Shown: positions 1-7,521 of the stretch, in pieces
Layout: each line of letters starts with the position of its first letter
Numbering within the stretch: position 1 is the stretch's first letter
DNA from: Granulicella mallensis MP5ACTX8
GTDB lineage: Bacteria; Acidobacteriota; Terriglobia; Terriglobales; Acidobacteriaceae
NCBI RefSeq assembly: GCF_000178955.2
Contig: NC_016631.1
Coordinates: 3,472,001-3,536,000 of the forward strand
Direction of reading: 5' to 3'
Length of the DNA: 64,000 bases
Notes under the pieces: model-generated
Told to the model about the DNA's origin: nothing
Database searches by the model: none
Seen by the model: only the letters and a program-made list of their open reading frames with translations
Made by a program: the position numbers and the translations under genes

Positions 1-1515
1 TCCGTTCAAGTTGAGATCGTCGGAGTCGATGTAGGGGATGTAACTTACATCCGCACCGATCTTGATCGAATGCGCTCCCTTCTGGATGGTCAGGGAGTCG
101 TTGACCTGCCAGCGAGACTCTACACCTACAGCGGCATAGTTATGCCCAAAGGAGAGGCTGGGAAAGTCATAGGCCAGCGATACATTCTGGCTATAGATCG
201 GATTCGCAAGCTGTTCTGGCTTGGTCGGAATGGGCGTATTGTAGGGACCGAGCTCGTAGGAGATGTAGGCGTATTGAAAACGAGCCTCGTTCACCATATT
301 GGGTTTTGGCTCCCATGTATGCCCGACCACATAGGCCTTGCGCGGAAACTCGCCATCGTAGCAATAGGCTGTGGTCTGTCCACCGCATCCATTCGCCGTG
401 GACAACTGCCACTCTTGCGAATAGCGGAAGAATAGTTGCTGATTCGGCTTGAGGTCATCGTCGACACGAACGGTGAGGAGTTGATCGTGGCTCGGATGCT
501 GGAAGGTTCCGAGGAGCGATGCATAGTCCGCCGCGGCGGCACTGCCAGCTGGCTCGAACAACGTCCAGGAGGTGGTGGCCTGCGTGCGCTCAAAGGCCCC
601 GTAGTAGTGGATCCGATCCTTTAGGATCGGACCACCTATAGAGCCGCCCCACTGATTGCGCTTGTAGAGGGGAGAACCGGTATGCTCGGCCAACTCGGTG
701 GCTTTATCGAACGAAGTGTCGGCGGTGAGAGCGGTGTCGCGATAATACTCGAAGACATCGCCGTGAATCTTGTTGGTGCCGCTCTTGGAAACGACCGTTG
801 TGAAACCGCCCATCGCCCAGCCAAGATCGGCAGGCATGGAGGCGGTATACGTCTTGAACTCAGCCACGGAATCTTCTGGAATGTTCTGGCGCGGATCGCC
901 TTCTTCGGTCTGCTGGTTGGACACACCGTCCCAGTAGAAGCCGTTGGCGTAGTAGTACACACCGCCTCCTGATTGCACGTTGCTATAGAAGCTGCGCGAA
1001 GCAGCCTGCGTAGTGCCCGGCGTCAGCAGCGCAAGAGCGAGATACTGCCGGTTTTGAATGGGAAGGTCTTCGATCTGAGCCTGCTCGACGACACCACCCA
1101 CGTCATAGGAGGTTGTGTCCACCGCCGGCACGGCACTTTGAACCGTGATGCTCTGCGTGGCGTTACCTGCCTGCAATGTGACGTTTTGATTCACGTGATT
1201 ATCCAGCTGGATGACGAGACCATTGATGGTCTCGGGCGAGAATGTGGGCGCGGTGATGGTAAGTGAGTAATGGCCGGGAGCCACGGTGGGAATACTGTAA
1301 CGTCCATCCGACGCTGTGGTAACAGTGCGTTTCTCTCCGTTGTCCGTGTTCGTCAGGACTACCTGGGCTTTGACCACGATGGACCCAGATACGTCCGTGA
1401 CTACCCCCTGAACGTCCGCCTGCCCGGACTGCGCGTGCATCGCGACAGCACCATTCAGGCAAAAAACGAGAGCGAGTGCGACAAGAATACCTCTGCGTAA
1501 CTTCAGGACGGTCAT
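1..1515 (-). CDS. TonB-dependent receptor, Oar-like (partial, C-terminus outside window)
   Basis: Outer-membrane receptor of the Acidobacteria/Myxococcus Oar type, expected to import a large substrate with TonB energy; the substrate is unknown. The first 505 codons are visible. A signal peptide (LVALALVFCLNGAVA) ends near residue 28. A carboxypeptidase-regulatory Ig-like domain follows at about residues 30-115 (ADVQGVVTDVSGS, SDGRYSIPTVAPGHYSLTI). Then comes a plug-like domain with YLALALLTPGT, DGVSNQQTE, GWAMGGFTTVVSKSGTN and GGSIGGPILKDRIHYYGAFE, and the start of the barrel. The family is usually about 1000-1200 residues, so roughly half is missing. ATG at 1515 is preceded by GGAGG at good spacing. 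A near-consensus promoter lies about 100 bases upstream. Family assignment is firm; substrate cannot be stated. Confidence 0.9.
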   Translation of the reverse strand, partial: MTVLKLRRGILVALALVFCLNGAVAMHAQSGQADVQGVVTDVSGSIVVKAQVVLTNTDNGEKRTVTTASDGRYSIPTVAPGHYSLTITAPTFSPETINGLVIQLDNHVNQNVTLQAGNATQSITVQSAVPAVDTTSYDVGGVVEQAQIEDLPIQNRQYLALALLTPGTTQAASRSFYSNVQSGGGVYYYANGFYWDGVSNQQTEEGDPRQNIPEDSVAEFKTYTASMPADLGWAMGGFTTVVSKSGTNKIHGDVFEYYRDTALTADTSFDKATELAEHTGSPLYKRNQWGGSIGGPILKDRIHYYGAFERTQATTSWTLFEPAGSAAAADYASLLGTFQHPSHDQLLTVRVDDDLKPNQQLFFRYSQEWQLSTANGCGGQTTAYCYDGEFPRKAYVVGHTWEPKPNMVNEARFQYAYISYELGPYNTPIPTKPEQLANPIYSQNVSLAYDFPSLSFGHNYAAVGVESRWQVNDSLTIQKGAHSIKIGADVSYIPYIDSDDLNLNG

Positions 1516-1616
1516 GCTACCTCCAAAAGATATGAGTAGGACTTCGCTACGAATCCGAGAGGAGTCGCATTAGGTTTTATTTATTGGCGGGGCCGTAGCC
1601 GAGACGGCATACACGG

Positions 1617-1645
1617 TTTATATGCGTGATTCATTTTCTTGTCAA
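1617..1645 (-). promoter_or_regulatory. Sigma70-type promoter for the TonB receptor
   Basis: On the minus strand there is a perfect TTGACA (-35, 1645-1640), a 17-base spacer, and TATAAA (-10, 1622-1617), ahead of the receptor ATG at 1515. The flanking 1620-1810 stretch is markedly AT-rich compared with the rest of the window. The predicted transcript would carry an untranslated leader of roughly 95 bases. Motif match is seen; activity is inferred. Confidence 0.65.
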
Positions 1646-2612
1646 GAATTTTCTGCAAAATTGTTTTACATCACAAAATGACATATTTAAAGGACTTTTA
1701 TTGATCTTCCTTGAAACTTTGCTCTGCACAAAGGCAGCCATCTCCCATCTTGTATACAACTTGTGTTTTTTGGGGTTATCAATTGGCAACAACTTATTGA
1801 TGGGGTTTGACTTGCGCGAGACAACAGAGGAGCGCTCGGCGATGATTTCAGGCCAGCTGTACGCACGCAGCTGGGCTAAGGTTATGAGATGGGTGCGGCT
1901 TCAAAAGTGCGGAAGATCCGGACTGGATATCTCGGCCTTTCTGGGGCGACCCTCCCTCGACGATCAGCCAGCAGACTTTTCGCTGCAAACGCCAATGTCG
2001 AACAGTACGGCTATGCCTGGCATCATTGCGGTTGGCGACAGATCCAACATCCATGCCGGGCTGATCTGCGCTACTACCTCGAGAAGCTCATCCCTGCGAT
2101 GGTCACGGATCTTGCAGATCTCGTAGAAGTGCCAGGGTGAAAGTACAGGCAGGAAACGTCCTTCTTGAATCGCTGCTACGACGGCATCAAGCCAGTCCCG
2201 TCGACCGGAAAGATAGATTAGGACGTTCTGATCAAGGTGTCGTCATCGCCGACGACACCTTGACTGCGGATAGACCGCATCTTGGCGTTGCTCTGAGGTG
2301 GGATATTGAAGCGCAGCGACAACGAAACGGTTACCCGCGACGATCTGGTCTATCAAAGATCTCCACGGGCAACATTCTGGGACCCGACCGCTGTCTGAAG
2401 ATCGTATTCGGCCTATGCTTCTGCAGTTTGCGATTCAAGCACATCAGCAAAGGTAGCAACTCCGTCCTTGCGCCGCACTTCGGCGTCCTTCAACACCGTT
2501 GGGCTTTAGAGAGCATTACCTGCACCGCATCAACCTGTCCTATCGCGTTCAGGAACCGATAGTAGATAACTGTCGCGGCAATCGAAAAGTGAAATTGCAC
2601 ACCAGAACCTGC
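1646..2612. other. Long gap without an intact gene
   Basis: No ORF here has both a plausible ribosome site and recognisable protein content. The left part (to about 1810) is AT-rich and belongs to the upstream region of the TonB receptor. The middle holds a decayed PIN-like fragment on the minus strand (listed separately). The right part (2243-2612) has several short open frames on both strands with no family resemblance that I can see; it may be further decay of the same or a neighbouring gene. Confidence 0.5.
1964..2242 (-). pseudogene. Decayed PIN-like / hypothetical protein fragment
   Basis: A 92-codon minus-strand frame bounded by stops and with no start codon of its own reads like real protein: LDQNVLIYLSGRRDW near its beginning, then FLPVLSPWHFYEICKIRD and ELLEVVAQISPAWMLD. 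The LDQN start followed by a hydrophobic strand, and the SPWHFYEI block, resemble a hypothetical PIN-like family in which the first Asp is a metal ligand. An in-frame TGA lies directly before the LDQN block, and the frame ends early at 1964. Possible continuation in other frames suggests frameshifts. Family placement is from memory of the motif and is tentative; that this is a remnant rather than a gene is better supported. Confidence 0.45.
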
Positions 2613-4289
2613 TCAATGAATATTCCGCTCGTTCACCGTTTCGAATAGCTTGTGATTGTCACGATAGTCGACAGGAACACCGATGAGCACAGGACCAGGG
2701 ATATCAAAGGCTTCTTTGAGAACAGGCGCGACTTGATCGGGCGACTGAATCATCAGACCACGGGCACCAAACGCCTCTGCATACTTAACAGGATCGAGTG
2801 GGCCGAAGTCTGTTCCAGAGGACCGGCCATACTTTTGCTCTTCCTGAATAGCGACCATATTGTATGTTCCGTCAATCCAGATCATGTGAACGAGATTGGA
2901 TTTTAGCCTCACTGCCGTTTCAAGCTCCATTCCCGAGAAGAGGAAGCCTCCATCACCAGAGATAGACACGACTTTCTCGGATGGACGTACCAGGGTCGCG
3001 GCGATCCCCCACGGAAGCGCAACACCAAGAGTCTGCTGGCCGTTGCTGATAAGAACTTGTCGTGCTCGGAAGCTATAGAGGTGGCGCGCCATCCATAGGT
3101 GGAAGGAACCCATATCAAGGCAAAGTGTCGTATCCGGGGTAAGAATCTTTTGCAGCTCCGAGACAAGTCGAAGGGGGTGGACAGGCGTTCCATTCAGTTC
3201 GGCCGACTCGCGCGCCAGTTGCTCACGATCCTGCGCGATCTTCGCCAATAATGCCGACATTTTGGCGTCTGGCGTCATGTGCTTGATAAGCAGAGTCAAC
3301 TGACGAATCGTTGCTGCAAGATCGCCTATCAGCTCGACGGCCGGGCAATAGGAATTATCGATGTCGGCTGGTAGAGCATCGAGATGGATGAGAATGCGGC
3401 GCTGCCCCCTATTCCAGAGGGACGGCCAATATTCCACCGGGTCATAACCAATGGTGACCACTAAATCTCCCGCTTCGAGAATCTTGTCCGCAGGCTGGTT
3501 ATTGATCTGTCCAACGCGGCCTCCAAAATTACTAAACAACTCGGCGGAGATAGCACCCGCAGCCTGAAATGTTCCGACGACGGGAAGTTTGCCGCTTGCG
3601 ACCAGCTCGTGCACAGCTTCAGCATTCTCCGGCTTACTGGCCAGCAGACCAAGCAGAATGACCGGACGCTTCGCTTGATTGATAAGACGGGCCGCCTCTT
3701 GAATAGCAGCTTCAGCGGCCGGACCGACTCCCGAGTGTGACGGCGAGGTCAGGACCTCGCATTTTGCCGGGGAGATCATAATGTCCATCGGCAAGCTTAC
3801 AAAGGCTGCTCCCGGCCGGTCCGATTCGGCACTACGAAACGCGTTTGCCATGACCTCGCCAACCGATTCGGGCGAATCGGCCTCCACGCTGTACTTTGTG
3901 ACCGCCCGCATTAGGCTTACCGAATCCATCGACTGATGAATCTTCTTCAGCCGGTCAGCAAGAGGCACCGCTCCTCCAAGGGCTACCACCGGATCTCCTT
4001 CGGTATTGGCCGTCGCCAGCCCCGTCGTCAGATTCGAGACTCCCGGACCCGAAGTTGCGATAGCGACCCCGGCCTTACCGGTCATACGCCCGATCCCACC
4101 GGCAATGAAGGCCGCATTTTGCTCGTGACGGCACACGACAGTCTGGATTTGAGAATCGACCAATGTATTGAAGACCTTGTCGATCTTGGCTCCAGGAACA
4201 CCGAAGACCCATTTGACTCCTTGCTGCTCGAGGGTCCTGACTACGACATCAGCACCGCTGAGCGGTGCTTCCTTCTTTTCTACGGCCAT
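2613..4289 (-). CDS. alsS: Acetolactate synthase, catabolic (AlsS type)
   Basis: Thiamine-diphosphate enzyme joining two pyruvates into 2-acetolactate and CO2, cytoplasmic. The 558 residues match the usual length (about 560-570). The N-terminal pyrimidine domain has FGVPGAKIDKVF, characteristic of the catabolic Bacillus-type enzyme, and the catalytic Glu in CRHEQNAAFIAGG. GVAIATSGPGVSNL follows. The C-terminal diphosphate-binding motif is SGDGGFLFSGMELETAVRLK. The anabolic IlvB signature and a small regulatory subunit gene are absent nearby. Its ATG overlaps the alsD stop (TAATG), so the two are translationally coupled. As the last gene of a five-gene operon with a decarboxylase, it most likely makes acetoin rather than branched-chain amino acids. 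Confidence 0.93.
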   Translation of the reverse strand: MAVEKKEAPLSGADVVVRTLEQQGVKWVFGVPGAKIDKVFNTLVDSQIQTVVCRHEQNAAFIAGGIGRMTGKAGVAIATSGPGVSNLTTGLATANTEGDPVVALGGAVPLADRLKKIHQSMDSVSLMRAVTKYSVEADSPESVGEVMANAFRSAESDRPGAAFVSLPMDIMISPAKCEVLTSPSHSGVGPAAEAAIQEAARLINQAKRPVILLGLLASKPENAEAVHELVASGKLPVVGTFQAAGAISAELFSNFGGRVGQINNQPADKILEAGDLVVTIGYDPVEYWPSLWNRGQRRILIHLDALPADIDNSYCPAVELIGDLAATIRQLTLLIKHMTPDAKMSALLAKIAQDREQLARESAELNGTPVHPLRLVSELQKILTPDTTLCLDMGSFHLWMARHLYSFRARQVLISNGQQTLGVALPWGIAATLVRPSEKVVSISGDGGFLFSGMELETAVRLKSNLVHMIWIDGTYNMVAIQEEQKYGRSSGTDFGPLDPVKYAEAFGARGLMIQSPDQVAPVLKEAFDIPGPVLIGVPVDYRDNHKLFETVNERNIH

Positions 4290-5134
4290 TAGGCGTCTCC
4301 CTTTTTGTGGGCTTGTTCTGCGTAAGCGAGGTCCTTCGATGGATCTTTTGTGAGGTCGGCTCGCAGGAATTCCTCGGACTCAGGAAGACTAAGGTGAAAA
4401 TCAGCCAGCCGCTCTACACGCACGCGAAGATTTTTGCCGCTGCACTCCAGCAGATGACCACCTTGCGTCCTATCATCCGAGAGAAAGTGGAAGTGGTAGC
4501 CGGCGATATTAAGGGAACGGGAATACTCCGGTGCCCATATCCCCACGAGCGTCCCATCGATGTCGTGAAAATCGAACTCGGGTTGAATGGCCGCCGCCTG
4601 CGCAAGAGGGAGACCGTCCAGAGTAGCTTTCATCGCTCTCGTATGAATATGGTCGAAATGCCCGTCGACACGAACTGCATAAAAGAGATTCGCAGAATCA
4701 CGATATTTGTCACATAGACTCCGGAGATCCTCAAAGCTGCTTGCCTTAGCGATGGTCTCGTCTTGATCGGCGACGAACCGAACAACAACAGCGAATGGCG
4801 TGCCGGTATCGTCCTGGATGTTTGTCACTGTACCGTTGCTGCGTACCTGATAGATGGCACCATCGAGGACCACCATCTCTCCGTCCAGATTATCGAAGGT
4901 CCCGATTCCGAAGTCCCCGTAATTCAGCAGGAGGCTCGAAGACACGGCTTTCTCATAGATCCCCTCGACAAGTGCCCCCGAAGTGGAAATCTGAAAGAGC
5001 GTATGCACCGGCATCTCAAGCGCCCTTGCGAGTGCGTTGGACACGATACGATCGATCGACTCCCCTGTGGCTTTGGACCGCTCACGAAGTGCTACCTGAA
5101 GGTGTTCCGATATTTCACAATTGAGTTTGGCCAT
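4289..5134 (-). CDS. alsD: Alpha-acetolactate decarboxylase with N-terminal ribbon-helix-helix-like segment
   Basis: Converts 2-acetolactate to acetoin with release of CO2, the step after AlsS. The decarboxylase domain covers about residues 43-270: HTLFQISTSGALVEGIY, YGDFGIGTFDNLDGEMVVLDG, HFDHIHTR, and the metal-binding block YHFHFLSDDRTQGGHLLE with the clustered His ligands. Before it, residues 1-40 (CEISEHLQVALRERSKATG, IDRIVSNALARAL) look like a ribbon-helix-helix DNA-binding unit, a beta strand followed by two helices; classical AlsD lacks this. I chose ATG 5134 because GGAG sits 8 bases upstream and it leaves only 20 bases after cydB; a longer frame to 5257 would overlap cydB. Enzyme identity is strong; function of the N-terminal segment is inferred. 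Confidence 0.92.
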   Translation of the reverse strand: MAKLNCEISEHLQVALRERSKATGESIDRIVSNALARALEMPVHTLFQISTSGALVEGIYEKAVSSSLLLNYGDFGIGTFDNLDGEMVVLDGAIYQVRSNGTVTNIQDDTGTPFAVVVRFVADQDETIAKASSFEDLRSLCDKYRDSANLFYAVRVDGHFDHIHTRAMKATLDGLPLAQAAAIQPEFDFHDIDGTLVGIWAPEYSRSLNIAGYHFHFLSDDRTQGGHLLECSGKNLRVRVERLADFHLSLPESEEFLRADLTKDPSKDLAYAEQAHKKGDA

Positions 5135-5154
5135 ATGGGGTCTCCGGGCAGGGT

Positions 5155-6180
5155 TCAGGCGATCGTGTTCTCTGTGGCAACGGATTTGCGGTGAGCTTTG
5201 AAGATGTAAAACAGCAGGTAGAGAGACGGGAAAAGGATGGCCCCTCCCAGGGAGCATGCGATTTCAATATCGACCAGGATATTGGTCGGAGCCGAGGCTG
5301 TCGCAATCGTAAGGTTTGGCCTGACTAGAAATGGAAATTGCGCTACCCCCCAACCCAAAATAATCAGCCCGACCTGAATTGCTGCTGCGATTCTTGCTCG
5401 TCGATAACGCCTCATCCAGAGTCCCTGAAATGCCACTAGCGACGCCATGGCAGCGACGACCTCGACGAGCCAAACGTATGGCGCGCGCGACAAGCCGTCT
5501 CGGATCTCCTGGGCAAAGGTGCCCGCCGCCGCATACGTAGCGAAAGCAGTGAGAAGAGAGACGAATCCTGTAAACAGAGCTCGACGGCGGAAGTCTTCCT
5601 GAAGCAGAGGGTCTTCTGCCTCAAGCGTGAGATAGCAGGCCGAAAGATAGGCAAAGAGGGACAACGAGAGCACACCTACAAGCAGAGGAAAAGGATGAAG
5701 CCAGGTATCGAGCCAGCCGTGATCCGGAACGCCATTCGTGACGACCACGGAATCACTCGATATTGCACCGATGACGATTCCCAGAAAGAGCGGCGTAACA
5801 CAACTGGAAATCGAAAAAACTTTACCCCAATAGAGCTGTGTCCGGATACTACCTGTGAAGTAGGCACGAAAAACATAAGAAGAGCCGCGCAGAATGATGC
5901 CCAGCAGGATCAAAAATAGTGGGACAGCAAGTCCAACGCAGATCGTGCTGAATGCCGATGGGAATCCGGTAAACATGAGAACGATCACGAGGATGAGCCA
6001 GACATGGTTTGTCTCCCAGATAGGCTCGATTGCATTCTCGATGAGTTCCCTTTGTTGCCGTGCCCGAGGTCCCGAACAGACCAGATCCCAGAAGCCGGCT
6101 CCAAAGTCGGCACCCGCAAGAAGACAATAGAGAACGACCGCGACGAGCATGACACCAGTGAGCACGATCTGGGGATTCAT
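5155..6180 (-). CDS. cydB: Cytochrome bd ubiquinol oxidase subunit II
   Basis: Membrane subunit partnering CydA in the two-subunit bd-type terminal oxidase that reduces O2 to water with quinol electrons. The 341-residue, strongly hydrophobic protein has the N-terminal family block LLAGADFGAGFWDLV, then IEPIWETNHVWLILVIV, FPSAFSTICVGLAVPL and GSSYVFRAYF, with about eight or nine membrane segments. It overlaps cydA by four bases (ATGA), the normal arrangement, and is followed 20 bases later by alsD, which is an unusual neighbour. No cydX-sized ORF or cydDC assembly genes are visible next to it. Confidence 0.95.
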   Translation of the reverse strand: MNPQIVLTGVMLVAVVLYCLLAGADFGAGFWDLVCSGPRARQQRELIENAIEPIWETNHVWLILVIVLMFTGFPSAFSTICVGLAVPLFLILLGIILRGSSYVFRAYFTGSIRTQLYWGKVFSISSCVTPLFLGIVIGAISSDSVVVTNGVPDHGWLDTWLHPFPLLVGVLSLSLFAYLSACYLTLEAEDPLLQEDFRRRALFTGFVSLLTAFATYAAAGTFAQEIRDGLSRAPYVWLVEVVAAMASLVAFQGLWMRRYRRARIAAAIQVGLIILGWGVAQFPFLVRPNLTIATASAPTNILVDIEIACSLGGAILFPSLYLLFYIFKAHRKSVATENTIA

Positions 6181-7505
6181 ACGAGTACTCCTGGACCGTC
6201 GAGTTGTTTCCTGTCGGGCTGTGCGATCACGTGTTTACCGAGAAGCCAAACCACAATGACTCCCAGAAGCAGATACACGAACGTCATGATGCTGAACACA
6301 ACAGCAATGTTGGGAGTTGAGGTCACGGCGTCTTTTGTGCGCATCAAGTGATAGATAATCCAGGGCTGCCGTCCGATCTCCGTCACCATCCAACCGGCTT
6401 CCAGGGCTACAAACCCGAGCGGACTAACGAGTATCAAAGCCTTGAGAAATAGTTTTTGTTTGCTCAGCGGACCTCTCTTCCATGCAAGCCATGCAGCTAC
6501 CAGGGCAAAGAGTGAGAGAAGGCTTCCGCATCCGACCATGATCTGAAAGGAGACGTGAACGATCCTGACGTTTGGCCAGTCGGCCTCAGGCTCCTGGTCG
6601 AGCCCCCGTATGCGCGCATGTGGATCGTGAAAGGCAAGGAGACTCAGACCGTCGGGGATCTCAATTGCATACTTTGTCTCGCGCTGATCAGGAAATGGGA
6701 GGCCACCGATGCGTAAAGGTGCGCTAGTCTCCGTCTTGAACTGTCCCTCAAGGCTCGCGAGCTTCATCGGTTGCTTCTGAGCCACCATGCGAGCAAGTGC
6801 ATCACCGCTGATACCCTGCACGAGAACCGCGCAGCCGCCAACGGTTAATGCGATCCCAATTGCCACCTCATCAAACCGGTTCCGGCCCCGGCGCAGGAGT
6901 AAGAATCCATGTATCCCCGCAGTAGCAAATCCCGCTGCCGTATAAGCAGCCAGAACCATATGCACGGCTTCGGGGATGCCGGCAGGATTCAACATGGCGG
7001 CAAGGGGATGAATATTCTGGAACTTGCCATTCACGATGTCGAAGCCGGTTGGGGTATTCATCCAACCGTTGACCAGGGTCACAAAAATGGCCGAAACGAG
7101 CCCACTCAGGGAAACGACCACTCCAGCAAAGAGATGGAGCCAGCCGGGCACGCGATTCCATCCGTAGAGATAAATACCGAGGAAGATGGCTTCAGTAAAG
7201 AACGCAAAACCTTCCAGCGAGAAAGGCATGCCCACTACCGGCCCTGCATACTGCATAAAACGCGGCCACAACAAGCCAAGTTCAAACGACAGAACGGTAC
7301 CGGAGATCGCCCCGACGGCGAAGAGGATGGTGGTCCCCTTCGCCCATCGCTTGGCAAGAAAGAGATACGCTGGATCGCCGGTAGATCGCCAACGCCACTC
7401 GGCGATGGTCATCATCAAAGGCAGGGATACGCCAATGACCGCAAAGATGATATGGAAGCCGAGCGACATCCCCATCTGGGAGCGAGCTGCAAGAAGATTA
7501 TCCAT
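6177..7505 (-). CDS. cydA: Cytochrome bd ubiquinol oxidase subunit I (short Q-loop, CIO-like)
   Basis: Haem-carrying quinol-oxidising subunit of the bd oxidase. Conserved blocks are GFHIIFAVIG (N-terminal haem-ligand His), LSFELGLLWPRFM, FSLEGFAFFTEAIFLGIYLYGW (buried Glu residues), PEAVHMVLAAY (haem His) and EIGRQPWIIYHLMRT (conserved GRQPW). The Q-loop between KQPMKLASLEG and the next helix is short, as in the cyanide-insensitive/CIO-like subgroup rather than E. coli CydA; this is inferred from length and sequence. ATG at 7505 has AAGGGG 11 bases upstream. An in-frame GTG at 7517 would add four residues and sits four bases after the dehydrogenase gene. Expected product about 442 residues. 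Confidence 0.95.
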   Translation of the reverse strand: MDNLLAARSQMGMSLGFHIIFAVIGVSLPLMMTIAEWRWRSTGDPAYLFLAKRWAKGTTILFAVGAISGTVLSFELGLLWPRFMQYAGPVVGMPFSLEGFAFFTEAIFLGIYLYGWNRVPGWLHLFAGVVVSLSGLVSAIFVTLVNGWMNTPTGFDIVNGKFQNIHPLAAMLNPAGIPEAVHMVLAAYTAAGFATAGIHGFLLLRRGRNRFDEVAIGIALTVGGCAVLVQGISGDALARMVAQKQPMKLASLEGQFKTETSAPLRIGGLPFPDQRETKYAIEIPDGLSLLAFHDPHARIRGLDQEPEADWPNVRIVHVSFQIMVGCGSLLSLFALVAAWLAWKRGPLSKQKLFLKALILVSPLGFVALEAGWMVTEIGRQPWIIYHLMRTKDAVTSTPNIAVVFSIMTFVYLLLGVIVVWLLGKHVIAQPDRKQLDGPGVLV

Positions 7506-7521
7506 GAAAACGCTCACCCCT

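Noticed and set aside
1626..2126. Plus-strand frame of 166 residues in the AT-rich patch
   Set aside because: It runs through the promoter of the TonB gene and the opposite strand of a PIN-like fossil. No family resemblance.
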